This document shows positions 8,034 to 17,200 of a stretch of DNA of 40,061 nucleotides, piece after piece. This stretch comes from DASSKW01 sp035690065. Lineage in GTDB: Bacteria; Pseudomonadota; Gammaproteobacteria; Natronospirales; REEB76. The notes under the pieces were generated by a model. The model did not search any database. It was not told the origin of the DNA and saw nothing but the letters and a program-made list of their open reading frames with translations. The DNA is taken from positions 1-40,061 of the forward strand of contig DASSKW010000028.1 in assembly GCA_035690065.1 (NCBI GenBank), in the 5' to 3' direction. The position numbers were made by a program, and so were the translations under genes. Every line of letters begins with the position of its first letter. Positions within the stretch are counted from its first letter, which is position 1.

Positions 8034-9512
8034 TCAATGCACGCCGTGCATGAGCCGCCGGATCCAGGGCGCTGCCAGCAGGAATACCGCTGCCACCGCC
8101 AGGCCCGACCAGAACAAGAGCCCATACACGTGTGCGTAGTCGGCAATACCGCTCAGGGCATTGCCCACGGTCGCCGGCGTGGTCTGGATCGCGATCCAGC
8201 CCGCCAGCTGATAGGCCAGCGCGACGCCGAAAAACCAGCCGCCCATCGCCAGCGAGGCTTCTTCCGGCGCCGCCAACTGCCCGATCAGGGAATAGCCGAT
8301 CGGCGACAGCGCCAGCTCGCCCACGGTTTGCAGTAGATAGCACCCCGCCAGCATCAGCCAGCCGACTTTCTCGCCCGGACCACCCGCATGGTGAATAGCC
8401 CACGCCATCAGGCCGTAGCTCAGGGCCACCAGCAACAGACCGATGCCGAACTTGCGCGGTGAGGACGGATCCTTTCCCCGCCGCTCCAGCCACGGCCACA
8501 GTATCGCCAGCAGTGGCGCAAAGATCAGGATAAAGAGCGGGTTGGCAGACTGGAACAGGGTGTAATGGAACGGTGCGTTGACGTAATCGCGCGCAAAGAA
8601 ATTGAGCGAGGTGACGCCTTGCAGACTGAATGCCCAGAACACCACCAGGGCGATGAATAACAACAGCAGCGCGATATACCGCTGGGTCTGCACGCGGTCG
8701 CGCCGGCGTACGCAGCTCGCCACGAAATACAGCATCAGCAAACCCATCAGCGTGTACATCACCCAACCCAATATCGCAGGGTAAGCCAGCAGTAATGCGG
8801 TCGGATACAGCAATACGACGATCGCCACCAGCACCCATACCGTTGCCATCGGCCCGTGCAGATGTTCGCCGCGCGGCAGGGCCGGCTTCAGGATGTGGTG
8901 TCGCAACTGGAACAGGATCGCCGCAAACGCCATCCCGGCAGCCGCCGCGATAAATCCCCAACGATAACCAAAGCGGGTACCGACAAAGTCCGCGCACACA
9001 AACGGTGCGATAAAAGCACCAAAATTGATGGCCAGATAGTACAGCGTGTAACCGCCTTCGCGACGTGTATCCTTGCTGGCGTAATTGCGTCCGATCAACA
9101 CCGTCAGTGGAATGCTCAGTCCCAGGGACAATGCAAACAACGCCATGCCGATTTCAAAACCGGCCAGGGTTGGCAATGACATGAGGACCAGCGACAGCAC
9201 GCCCATCCACAGCGAGATGGCCAATGCGCGGGCTTCGCCGAGGATCTTGTCGGCCACATATCCACCAACAATCGGCGTCGCGTACAGCAATGCCAAAAAG
9301 CCGCTGGTCAGCAGATCGGCTCGCTGTTGCGCTGCTGCGTTGCCAAGATCGGCGTAGAAATTCTGTGCGATATAGGGTGCCAGAAAGGCGCGGAAGCCGT
9401 AGAACGCGAAGTTGAACCAGACAGTGACGCCCAGCAACATCCACAACGGTGACGGATGTCCCCAGCGGCTGGCAAAACCCGGGTCGCGGTCTTCAGCGTC
9501 GAGCGTATGCAT
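8034..9512 (-). CDS. POT/PTR2-family peptide transporter lacking the ExxER motif
   Basis: The 492-residue integral membrane protein has about 12-14 hydrophobic segments. The PTR2 hallmark is seen in GGYTLYYLAINFGAFIAP (helices 4-5), and LYATPIVGGYVADKILG matches the family's helix 2-3 loop. It should import di- or tripeptides with protons. In helix 1, however, the family motif ExxERFxYYG reads TVWFNFAFYG (residues 30-39). Both glutamates and the arginine are therefore replaced (T30, F33, N34), so coupling or substrate may differ. AAGGGG precedes the ATG. Flanked by kynA and hppD in the same direction, it probably supplies aromatic-rich peptides or related compounds to the cluster; that is inference. 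Confidence 0.85.
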   Translation of the reverse strand: MHTLDAEDRDPGFASRWGHPSPLWMLLGVTVWFNFAFYGFRAFLAPYIAQNFYADLGNAAAQQRADLLTSGFLALLYATPIVGGYVADKILGEARALAISLWMGVLSLVLMSLPTLAGFEIGMALFALSLGLSIPLTVLIGRNYASKDTRREGGYTLYYLAINFGAFIAPFVCADFVGTRFGYRWGFIAAAAGMAFAAILFQLRHHILKPALPRGEHLHGPMATVWVLVAIVVLLYPTALLLAYPAILGWVMYTLMGLLMLYFVASCVRRRDRVQTQRYIALLLLFIALVVFWAFSLQGVTSLNFFARDYVNAPFHYTLFQSANPLFILIFAPLLAILWPWLERRGKDPSSPRKFGIGLLLVALSYGLMAWAIHHAGGPGEKVGWLMLAGCYLLQTVGELALSPIGYSLIGQLAAPEEASLAMGGWFFGVALAYQLAGWIAIQTTPATVGNALSGIADYAHVYGLLFWSGLAVAAVFLLAAPWIRRLMHGVH

Positions 9513-9565
9513 GCGCTACCCCTTGATGAAATGACGGTGAGTTTCAACGTGCTGGATGCACGCGA

Positions 9566-10420
9566 CTACGCTTGATTACCGATCTCGGTACGCACATCGA
9601 TGAGTTCGGGGAAGAAGGTCAGATCCAGTGCCTTGCGCAGGAATCCCACACCCGAAGAACCACCGGTACCTTTCTTGTGGCCGATGATGCGTTCCACGGT
9701 CTTCATGTGCCGGAAGCGCCAGAGCTGGAAATATTCCTCGACATCCACCAGCTTCTCGCACATCTCGTAGGCGTCCCACCATTCGCGAGTCCCTTCGTAG
9801 ATGGACTTGAACACCGCGGTGACGCCCGGATGGCGCTCGTAGGGCTCGGACCAGTCTCGCTCTACCCGTTCCTTGGGTACCGGCAGACCCCGGCGGGCCA
9901 GATAGCGCAGGAATTCGTCATACAGGCTCGGCCTGTGCAGTAAATCGTTCAAGGTTGCATGTGCGACCGGGTCATGACGGAACACCGCGACCAGTTCCGG
10001 GGCTTTGTTGCCAAGCATGAATTCCATGGCCCGGTACTGGGGCGACTGGAACCCTGAGGCGGTACCCAAGACGCCGCGAAATTCCGCGTATTCGGTCGGG
10101 GTCAGGGTCTCCAGCACCGCCCACTGGTTGAACAACTGCATCTGGATCTGTTTCACCCGCGACAGGATCTTGAAACACGGTTCCAACTCGCCGCGTTGCA
10201 CATGCCCGATCGCGGCACTGAGTTCGTGTAGCACCAGTTTGATCCACAATTCCGAGGTCTGGTGCTGGATGATGAACAGCATCTCGTCGTGGTGCGGCGG
10301 ATTGCTGAGCGGATGCTGGGCCGTGAGCAGCTGATCCAGGCCGAGGTAGCCGGCATAGGTCAGCCGGTCCTTGAGATCGGTATGGATGCCCTGCTCCAGA
10401 TCGCGCTTGTTCGCTGTCAT
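9566..10420 (-). CDS. kynA: Tryptophan 2,3-dioxygenase
   Basis: This haem enzyme oxidises L-tryptophan to N-formylkynurenine, the first step of the kynurenine pathway. With the ATG at 10420 it is 284 residues, normal for bacterial TDO; the frame is open 25 codons further upstream, but that part is not family-like. Visible residues are His53 in FIIQHQTSELW (substrate site), Arg130 in SPQYRAMEF and the proximal haem ligand His248 in ERIIGHKKGTGGSSGVG. No other kynurenine-pathway gene is in the window. It is the first gene of the minus-strand cluster, 53 bases before the transporter, and is divergent from the pdh operon across a 206-bp intergenic region. Confidence 0.97.
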   Translation of the reverse strand: MTANKRDLEQGIHTDLKDRLTYAGYLGLDQLLTAQHPLSNPPHHDEMLFIIQHQTSELWIKLVLHELSAAIGHVQRGELEPCFKILSRVKQIQMQLFNQWAVLETLTPTEYAEFRGVLGTASGFQSPQYRAMEFMLGNKAPELVAVFRHDPVAHATLNDLLHRPSLYDEFLRYLARRGLPVPKERVERDWSEPYERHPGVTAVFKSIYEGTREWWDAYEMCEKLVDVEEYFQLWRFRHMKTVERIIGHKKGTGGSSGVGFLRKALDLTFFPELIDVRTEIGNQA

Positions 10421-10509
10421 GTCCAGTCCCGGAATCAAGATGAGTGATGGGCCATTGTAGCCGACAGGGCCTTCGCTGCCGGGCAGGCTGCCCACTCCGG
10501 GGCCTCATG

Positions 10510-10515
10510 TATAAT
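10510..10515 (+). promoter_or_regulatory. Probable -10 box of the 2-oxoacid dehydrogenase operon
   Basis: A perfect TATAAT preceded by TG lies in the kynA/E1-alpha intergenic region, about 110 bases before the TTG start. No good -35 hexamer is found at the right distance. A small GGGCA/TGCCC palindrome (10481-10493) overlaps the expected -35 zone and could be an operator. The promoter call is moderate. Confidence 0.5.
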
Positions 10516-10626
10516 GGCGAGCCCGCCCCTGGCGGCCATTTCCAGCAGTTACGACCCAGATCGAGGCCGCCCTGCCGCACCGGCTCTGCCCGTGCCCGTG
10601 GAAGCCGAACGCGAGGAGGACGCATT

Positions 10627-11706
10627 TTGAAGACTGCCGCCACGTTCGAGATCAAGTACCAGCAATTCCTTGATCCCGAAGCCAAACTGACCCAGAAGAA
10701 ACTGCCCAAGTTCGCCGAGGATCCGGACGAACTCCTGAAGATGTATCGCATGATGTCGTTCGTACGGGTATTCGATACCAAGGCCATCGCGTTGCAGCGC
10801 ACCGGCCAGCTCGGCACCTATGCTTCCTGCCTCGGCCACGAAGCCACCCATGTCGGCATCGGCGCCGCGATGCAGGAAGGCGACGCGTTCTTCCCGATGT
10901 ACCGCGAATATGGCACCCAGTTCTGGCGCGGCGTGCAGCCGCACGAAGTCCTGTTGTTCTGGGGCGGCGACGAACGCGGTAACAATTTCTCCGGACCCAA
11001 ACATGATTTTGCCTGGTGCGTGCCGATCGCGACCCAGTACCACCATGCCACCGGCGCGGCGACGGCATTCAAGCTGCGCGGCGAGAAGCGCGCGGCGGTG
11101 ACGGTGATCGGCGACGGCGGTACCTCGCAGGGCGATTTCTACGAATCCCTGAACTGCGCGGGGGCCTGGCAATTGCCGGCCGTGTACGTGGTCTCAAATA
11201 ACAAGTGGGCGATCTCGGTGCCGCTGTCGGCGCAGACCGCCTGCGAGACACTGGCGCAGAAAGCCATCGCCGGCGGCATGGAAGGCATCCAGGTGGATGG
11301 CAACGACATCATCGCAGTGCGCGAAGTGATGGATTACGCACTCAAGAAAGCCCGCAGCGGCAAAGGCCCGACCCTGGTCGAAGCCCTGACCTATCGCATC
11401 AGCGACCACACCACCGCTGACGACGCCTCCCGCTACCGCGGCAAGGATGAAGTCGAGGACGCCAAGAAGAAAGAACCGCTGATCCGTATCCGCAAATACC
11501 TGATGGATATCGGTGCCTGGGATCAAAAGAAAGAAGACAAGTTGCTGGCCGAATGTGCCGAACGCATGGATGCCGAGATCAAACTTTACAAGGACGCCGG
11601 CAAACCGCCGATCGAATCCATGTTCAATGACATGTTCGCCAATCTTCCGGAGAGCCTCGTCGCGCAACGCGATGCGGCCGTCGAGGAGGGTCAGCACCAT
11701 GGCTAA
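10627..11706 (+). CDS. pdhA: 2-Oxoacid (pyruvate) dehydrogenase E1 component, alpha subunit
   Basis: This is the thiamine-diphosphate subunit that, with E1-beta, decarboxylates a 2-oxoacid and passes the acyl group to lipoyl-E2. I chose the TTG at 10627 because GAGGAGGA ends 6 bases upstream; it gives 359 residues, the usual size for the alpha subunit. The ThDP motif GDGGTSQGDFYES (residues 162-174) ending in NN at 191-192 is intact. YRISDHTTADDASRYR (256-271) is the phosphorylation-loop region. Its HTTADDAS wording lies between that of pyruvate and branched-chain enzymes, so the substrate is not settled by sequence. The stop overlaps the start of E1-beta by 8 bases, indicating translational coupling. 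Confidence 0.9.
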   Translation: MKTAATFEIKYQQFLDPEAKLTQKKLPKFAEDPDELLKMYRMMSFVRVFDTKAIALQRTGQLGTYASCLGHEATHVGIGAAMQEGDAFFPMYREYGTQFWRGVQPHEVLLFWGGDERGNNFSGPKHDFAWCVPIATQYHHATGAATAFKLRGEKRAAVTVIGDGGTSQGDFYESLNCAGAWQLPAVYVVSNNKWAISVPLSAQTACETLAQKAIAGGMEGIQVDGNDIIAVREVMDYALKKARSGKGPTLVEALTYRISDHTTADDASRYRGKDEVEDAKKKEPLIRIRKYLMDIGAWDQKKEDKLLAECAERMDAEIKLYKDAGKPPIESMFNDMFANLPESLVAQRDAAVEEGQHHG

Positions 11707-12676
11707 GGTCACGATGGTCGAAGCCATCACCATGGCGATGGCACACGAACTCGAAAACGATCCGTCCGTCGTGGTGCTGGGCGAAGATGTCGGCATCAAC
11801 GGCGGCGTGTTCCGCGCCACCGCCGGTCTGCAGCAGCGCTTCGGCAAGGAGCGCGTGATGGATACTCCGCTCGCAGAAGCGTTGATCGCGGGGGTTTCCA
11901 TCGGCATGGCTGCACAAGGCATGAAGCCGGTGGCGGAGATCCAGTTCTCCGGCTTCATCTATCCGACTGTGGATCAGATGATCAACCACGCCGGCCGGCT
12001 GCGTACCCGCACCCGCGGCCGTCTGCACGTGCCGATGGTGCTGCGTGCGCCGTCCGGTGGCGGCATCCATGCGCCGGAACACCATTCCGAAAGTAACGAA
12101 GCGATGTTCGCGCACATGCCCGGCATCCGCACCGTGATGCCGTCGTCACCGACGCGGGCCTACGGTCTGTTACTCGCCGCGATCCGCGACCCGGATCCGG
12201 TGGTGTTCCTGGAACCGACGCGTCTGTATCGTTTGAACAAACAGGACGTGGAAGACAACGGCGAAGCGCTGCCGCTCGACACCTGCTTCGTGTTGCGGGA
12301 AGGCGATGACGTGACCCTGGTCTCGTGGGGTGCGATGATCCACGAGACCTTGCAGGCTGCGGCCAAACTCGCCGAAGAAGGCATCGGATGCGAAGTCATC
12401 GACCTCGCCACGGTGAGCCCGATCGATTTCGAGACCATCCTCGAATCGGTGGAGAAGACCGGTCGGCTGGTCATCATCCACGAAGCGCCGAAGAACTGCG
12501 GTGTCGGCGCGGAAGTTGCGGCGACCGTCGCCGAACGTGGCATCTATTCACTGAAAGCACCGATCGAACGCGTCACCGGTTACGATATCCCGATGCCGCT
12601 GTTCAAACTCGAACACGATTACATGCCGAGTGTGGATCGAGTGATCAAGGGCATCCGCAAGGTTCTGGAGGATTGA
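11699..12676 (+). CDS. pdhB: 2-Oxoacid (pyruvate) dehydrogenase E1 component, beta subunit
   Basis: The 325-residue partner of E1-alpha completes the ThDP site and binds E2. Family blocks are MVEAITMAMAHEL, VLGEDVGINGGVFRAT, MDTPLAEALIAGVSIGMA (catalytic-site Glu in PLAE), APEHHSESNEAMFAHMPGI and the C-terminal transketolase domain with VEKTGRLVIIHEAPKNCGVGAE. GGAGGG lies 8 bases before the ATG, inside the E1-alpha gene. The two genes overlap, as in most split E1 systems. Pyruvate is the default substrate; a branched-chain 2-oxoacid cannot be excluded. Confidence 0.92.
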   Translation: MAKVTMVEAITMAMAHELENDPSVVVLGEDVGINGGVFRATAGLQQRFGKERVMDTPLAEALIAGVSIGMAAQGMKPVAEIQFSGFIYPTVDQMINHAGRLRTRTRGRLHVPMVLRAPSGGGIHAPEHHSESNEAMFAHMPGIRTVMPSSPTRAYGLLLAAIRDPDPVVFLEPTRLYRLNKQDVEDNGEALPLDTCFVLREGDDVTLVSWGAMIHETLQAAAKLAEEGIGCEVIDLATVSPIDFETILESVEKTGRLVIIHEAPKNCGVGAEVAATVAERGIYSLKAPIERVTGYDIPMPLFKLEHDYMPSVDRVIKGIRKVLED

Positions 12677-12685
12677 AAATCGTGT

Positions 12686-12761
12686 GCGCCGTCAGCAAGC
12701 GGCGCTTCCGTGTCCCCTCTCCCTTGGCGGGAGAGGCTGGGTGAGGGGGATAAGCCCCTCA
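12686..12761. repeat. Three consecutive hairpins in the E1-beta/E2 spacer
   Basis: Between pdhB and the E2 gene are GCGCCG/CGGCGC (12686-12705), CCTCTCCC/GGGAGAGG (12716-12736) and TGAGGGG/CCCCTCA (12742-12761). The middle hairpin and following GCTGGGTGAGGG resemble the CCCTCTCCC..GGGAGAGG dispersed repeat common in proteobacterial spacers, and CCCCTCTCCCT also occurs near 6293. Such hairpins inside an operon often affect mRNA stability or partial termination; that is inference. Confidence 0.6.
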
Positions 12762-12786
12762 GATACTGGTCAATGAGGTTTGTGCA

Positions 12787-14025
12787 ATGAGAACTTTCAA
12801 TCTTCCCGATCTGGGCGAAGGCTTGCAGGAAGCCGAGATCGTCACTTGGCATGTGAAACAAGGCGACACCGTCAAGGTGGATCAGGCACTGGTCTCGGTG
12901 GAGACCGCCAAAGCCGTGGTCGACGTCCCCTCACCCTGGGCCGGCAAGATCGCGAAGCTTTACGGCAAGGAAGGCGACATCATCCCGACGCATTCGGCGC
13001 TGGTGGACTTCGATATCGAGGGCGGCGCGGCGGCGGCCAGCAAGCCAGCCGCGGCTGCGAAACCGGCTGCGGTGAAGCACGAGCCGATCGCCGAAGACAG
13101 CGGCACCGTGGTCGGCAATATGCCGACCAGCAACGAAGAAGTGCGGGAAACCGCCATCATCCGCAAGAAGCAGAAAAAAGGCCCGACACGCGTCAAGGCG
13201 CTGCCTTCAGTCCGCATGCTGGCCAGGCAACTCGGTGTGGACCTCGCAGACTGTGATGCGACCGGCAAGAACGACACTGTCAGTGCCGACGACGTCCGGC
13301 GTGCCGCCGAAGGCGGCGGTGCGGCACCTGCTGCCTCCGCACCTGCCGCAAAGTGGGACCTGCCGAAAGCACGCACCGACGTCAAATTCGGTGTCGCCGA
13401 GCCCTTGCGCGGCCCGCGCCGGGCCATGCATCAGAGCATGTCGCAGTCACGTTCGCAGGTCGCCGCTTGCACCCTGTTCGACGATGCCGATATCCACGGC
13501 TGGATGCCAGGACAGGACATCACGGTGCGTATCATCCGCGCGATCGTGGCCGGTTGCCGGACGGAACCGGTGCTGAATGCCTGGTACGACGGCGAGAAAA
13601 TGGAACGCACCCTGCACCAGCACATCGATCTGGCCATGGCAGTGGATACCCCGGATGGGTTGATCGTCCCGGTGTTGCGTGACGTAGGCCGCAAGGATGC
13701 CCAGCAGTTGCGTGGCGAACTGAACCGCATCAAGGAAGCCACCCGCAACCGTAGCGTGGCACCGGCCGACATGAAGAATCCGACCCTCACCCTGTCCAAT
13801 TTCGGCATGATGGCCGGCCGTTATGCCACGCCGGTGGTAGTCCCTCCGCAAGTCGCAATCCTCGGTACCGGCGGTCTGCGTCATGATGTGGTGCCGGTCA
13901 TGGGTGGCATCGAGGTCCACAAGCGGATCCCGCTCTCGATCACCTTCGATCACCGCTGCATCACCGGTGGCGAAGCCTGCCGCTGGCTGGCAGCCGTCAT
14001 CAAGGACCTGGGGAAAGCTCACTGA
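12787..14025 (+). CDS. Dihydrolipoamide acyltransferase (E2) of the 2-oxoacid dehydrogenase complex
   Basis: The 412-residue E2 core protein has one N-terminal lipoyl domain (lipoyl Lys42 in VETAKAVVDV), an Ala/Pro-rich linker (about 80-110) and a peripheral-subunit-binding domain (about 138-172, VRMLARQLGVDLADCDATG). It ends with the catalytic acyltransferase domain (about 205-410), which includes LTLSNFGMMAGRYATPV. Two departures are visible. The binding domain lacks the usual GTG..GR turn. The catalytic HxxxDG reads HRCITGG (His389 to Gly395), with Thr393 where Asp is standard. It is 110 bases downstream of pdhB and ends before a strong terminator. E3 is not in the window. Confidence 0.92.
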   Translation: MRTFNLPDLGEGLQEAEIVTWHVKQGDTVKVDQALVSVETAKAVVDVPSPWAGKIAKLYGKEGDIIPTHSALVDFDIEGGAAAASKPAAAAKPAAVKHEPIAEDSGTVVGNMPTSNEEVRETAIIRKKQKKGPTRVKALPSVRMLARQLGVDLADCDATGKNDTVSADDVRRAAEGGGAAPAASAPAAKWDLPKARTDVKFGVAEPLRGPRRAMHQSMSQSRSQVAACTLFDDADIHGWMPGQDITVRIIRAIVAGCRTEPVLNAWYDGEKMERTLHQHIDLAMAVDTPDGLIVPVLRDVGRKDAQQLRGELNRIKEATRNRSVAPADMKNPTLTLSNFGMMAGRYATPVVVPPQVAILGTGGLRHDVVPVMGGIEVHKRIPLSITFDHRCITGGEACRWLAAVIKDLGKAH

Positions 14026-14052
14026 AGACCGGTAATCTGTTGCGGTATCAAT

Positions 14053-14085
14053 CCGGCGGCCTTCGGGTCGCCGGTTTCGTTTCGT
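14053..14085 (+). terminator. Rho-independent terminator of the pdh operon
   Basis: A 9-bp stem (one G.T pair) closed by a UUCG tetraloop (14062-14065) occupies 14053-14074. It is followed by TTTCGTTTCG, 27 bases after the E2 stop. Confidence 0.85.
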
Positions 14086-14207
14086 AACCTGCCCTCGCAT
14101 CGGCACCCAAATTGCGACATCAATCGCATTCCCATGCAGCAGAACCGTGTCAAATAGCGCTAAAATACGCCAATAAACCCATCATTTCTCGCAAGGCCAA
14201 CGCCGCC

Positions 14208-17200
14208 ATGCCGCAACGCAAGTCCAATTCCAAGAACAAACATCTCGATTCCGTCATCGCCCTCGCCAAGAAACATTCCCAAGACCCGGCCCTCGCGGCA
14301 TTCATCCAGCAGTATTACGACGACATCGCCGAGGAAGACTTGCTGCAGCACAGCGTCGAAGACCTGTGCGGCGCGGCACTCGGTCATTGGACCTTCGGAG
14401 CCAAGCGTGCCGCGCATGAAAGCCGCGTGCGGGTGTTCAATCCGGATGCGAAGAAGAATGGCTGGAAGAGTCCGCACACCATCATCGAGATGGTCAACGA
14501 CGACATGCCGTTCCTGGTCGATTCCACGATCATGGCGCTGACTCGCAACGGCATCGGTGTCCATCTCACCATCCATCCCATCCTGCGTCTCAAACGCGAT
14601 ACCCGCGGTGTCGTCACCAAACTCGACGAGAGTGACGATGCGCTCGCTGAATCCTGGATCCATATCGAAGTCGATCACCAGAGCGATGCAGCCAACCTCA
14701 AGCAGCTCGAAGCCGAACTGCAATCCGCGATGCGCGATGTCCACGCCACCGTCTCCGACTGGCAGGTGATGCGTGACAAGGTGAGCGATGTCTGCAAGGC
14801 AGTAGATGCCTATCGCGGCATACTCAGCGACGAGGAAGTGGATGAAGGCCAGTTGTTCCTGAAGTGGATGCTGGAGAATCATTTCACCTTCCTCGGTTTC
14901 CGTGAATACCAGTTGGTCGAGGAAAACGGCGAAGACGTCCTGAAAGTAGTACCGAAATCGGGCATCGGCATCCTGCGCAATGCCAAGGACGATGCGGTTT
15001 CGAGTCATCTGGTGCTGCCCAAGGATGTACGCAAACGCGCCCATGCCCATGAGTTCATGATCATCACCAAGGCCAACTCGATGGCCACGGTGCATCGTCC
15101 GGGTTATCTGGATTACGTCGGTATCAAACGCTTCGATGCCAAAGGCAACGTCAACGGCGAATGGCGCTTCCTGGGTCTGTTCACTTCCACCGCCTACAGC
15201 CGCAGCCCGCGCGACATCCCGGTGACACGCAAGAAGGTCGCCGAAGTATTGCGCCGCTCCGAACTGCCGGCAAAGAGCCACGACCTCAAGGCTCTGCTGC
15301 ATATCCTCGAGACATTCCCGCGCGACGAGCTGATGCAGAGCACTACCGACGAATTGTTCGAGACTGCCATGGATGTGGTACACCTGCAGGAACGGCAGCG
15401 CGTCAAACTGTTCATCCGCCGTGACGGTTTTGGCCGTTTCTTCTCCTGCCTGGTGTATCTGCCACGCGACCGTTACAACAGCCAGGTACGCAGCCGGATC
15501 GAGAATCTCTTGTACCGCGCACTCAATGGCAAGAGCGTCGAACACAACGTGACCCTGTCTGAGTCGGCACTCGCACGCCTGCACATCATCGTGCGTACCG
15601 CCCCCTGGAAATTACCCAAATACGATCGCGCGGCCCTGGAACAGGAGATCGCCCTGGCAGTAAGGTCCTGGCAGGATGAATTGCGCGAAGCACTGGTCGA
15701 ACACTGCGGCGAAGAACGCGGACTCAGTCTGTTTGGCCGTTATGCCAATCATTTCCCGGCTGCCTACCAGGAAGACATCAAGGCCAGGACCGCCGCCTTC
15801 GATATCGAACAGATCGACACGCTGACCGGCGAGACCAGCCTGCGCATGAGCCTGTACCGGCCCACCAGCGCACCGTCCGGTTATCTGCGTTTCAAGACTT
15901 TTCACCGGGAACAACCGATACCGATCTCTGACGCACTGCCGATGCTGGAGAACATGGGGGTGCGCGTTATCAGCGAACGTCCGTATGAATTGGAGCTGCG
16001 CGACGACTCCATCATCTGGGTACAGGACTTTGAACTGGTCCATCAGGGCGAGCTGGATGTGGAAGCCCTCAAGGATCTGTTCCAGGAGCAGTTCGTCCGG
16101 GTCTGGCGCGGCGAAGCCGAAAACGACGGTTTCAACCGGCTGGTACTGTCGGCCGGACTCAATTGGCGTCAGACGACACTGTTGCGTGCCTATTGCAAAT
16201 ACCTGCTGCAGACCAGCCTGAACTTCAGTCAGGCCTACATGGAGCGGGCTATCTATGCCAATCCGCAGATCGCCAAGCTGATCGTCAAACTGTTCGAGGC
16301 TCGTCTCGACCCGTCTGCAGCACGCGACCGCGATGTGCTGACGCAACGCTACATCACCGAGATCGACAAGGCACTGGAATCGGTCTCGAGCCTGGACGAG
16401 GATCGTATCCTGCGCGGCTTTATCAATGTGGTGCGCGCCACGCTGCGCACCAACTACTTCCAGACCACCGAACATAACGAGCCCAAGACCTATCTGTCGT
16501 TCAAGTTCGATCCGTCGCAGTTGCCGGATCTGCCGCTGCCGAAACCTGTATACGAAATCTGGGTCTATTCACCCCGGGTCGAGGGTGTGCACCTTCGTGG
16601 CGGCAAGGTCGCCCGCGGCGGTATCCGCTGGTCGGACCGGCGTGAGGATTTCCGCACCGAGGTACTGGGCCTGATGAAAGCTCAACAGGTCAAGAACACC
16701 GTGATCGTCCCGGTCGGTTCCAAAGGTGGTTTCTATGTGAAGCGACCGCCACGCAGCGGCAACCGGGAAGATCTGCTCAAGGAAGGCATCGCCTGTTATC
16801 AGACTTTCATGCGCGGCCTGCTCGATATCACCGATAACATCGTGGACGGCAAGATCGCCCCGCCACCGAAAGTGATGCGCCATGACGGCGACGATCCGTA
16901 TCTGGTAGTCGCTGCCGACAAGGGCACTGCCACGTTCTCCGATATCGCGAACGGCGTCTCCCGTGAATACAGGTTCTGGCTGGATGATGCGTTCGCTTCC
17001 GGCGGCTCCGCCGGTTACGACCACAAAAAGATGGGGATCACTGCCAAGGGTGGTTGGGAATCGGTCAAACGTCATTTCCGCGAGATGGGCATCGATACCC
17101 AGAGCACCGACTTTACCGTGGTCGGCGTCGGTGACATGTCCGGCGATGTATTCGGCAACGGCATGCTGTTATCACGGCATATCCGCCTGATCGCTGCGTT

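Noticed and set aside
10444..10626. N-terminal extension of E1-alpha from an ATG at 10444
   Set aside because: It would span the TATAAT promoter box and the strong GAGGAGGA ribosome-binding site. The TTG at 10627 fits the family start.
14160..15584. A 474-residue minus-strand open frame
   Set aside because: It is antisense to the N-terminal third of glutamate dehydrogenase and has no family motifs.
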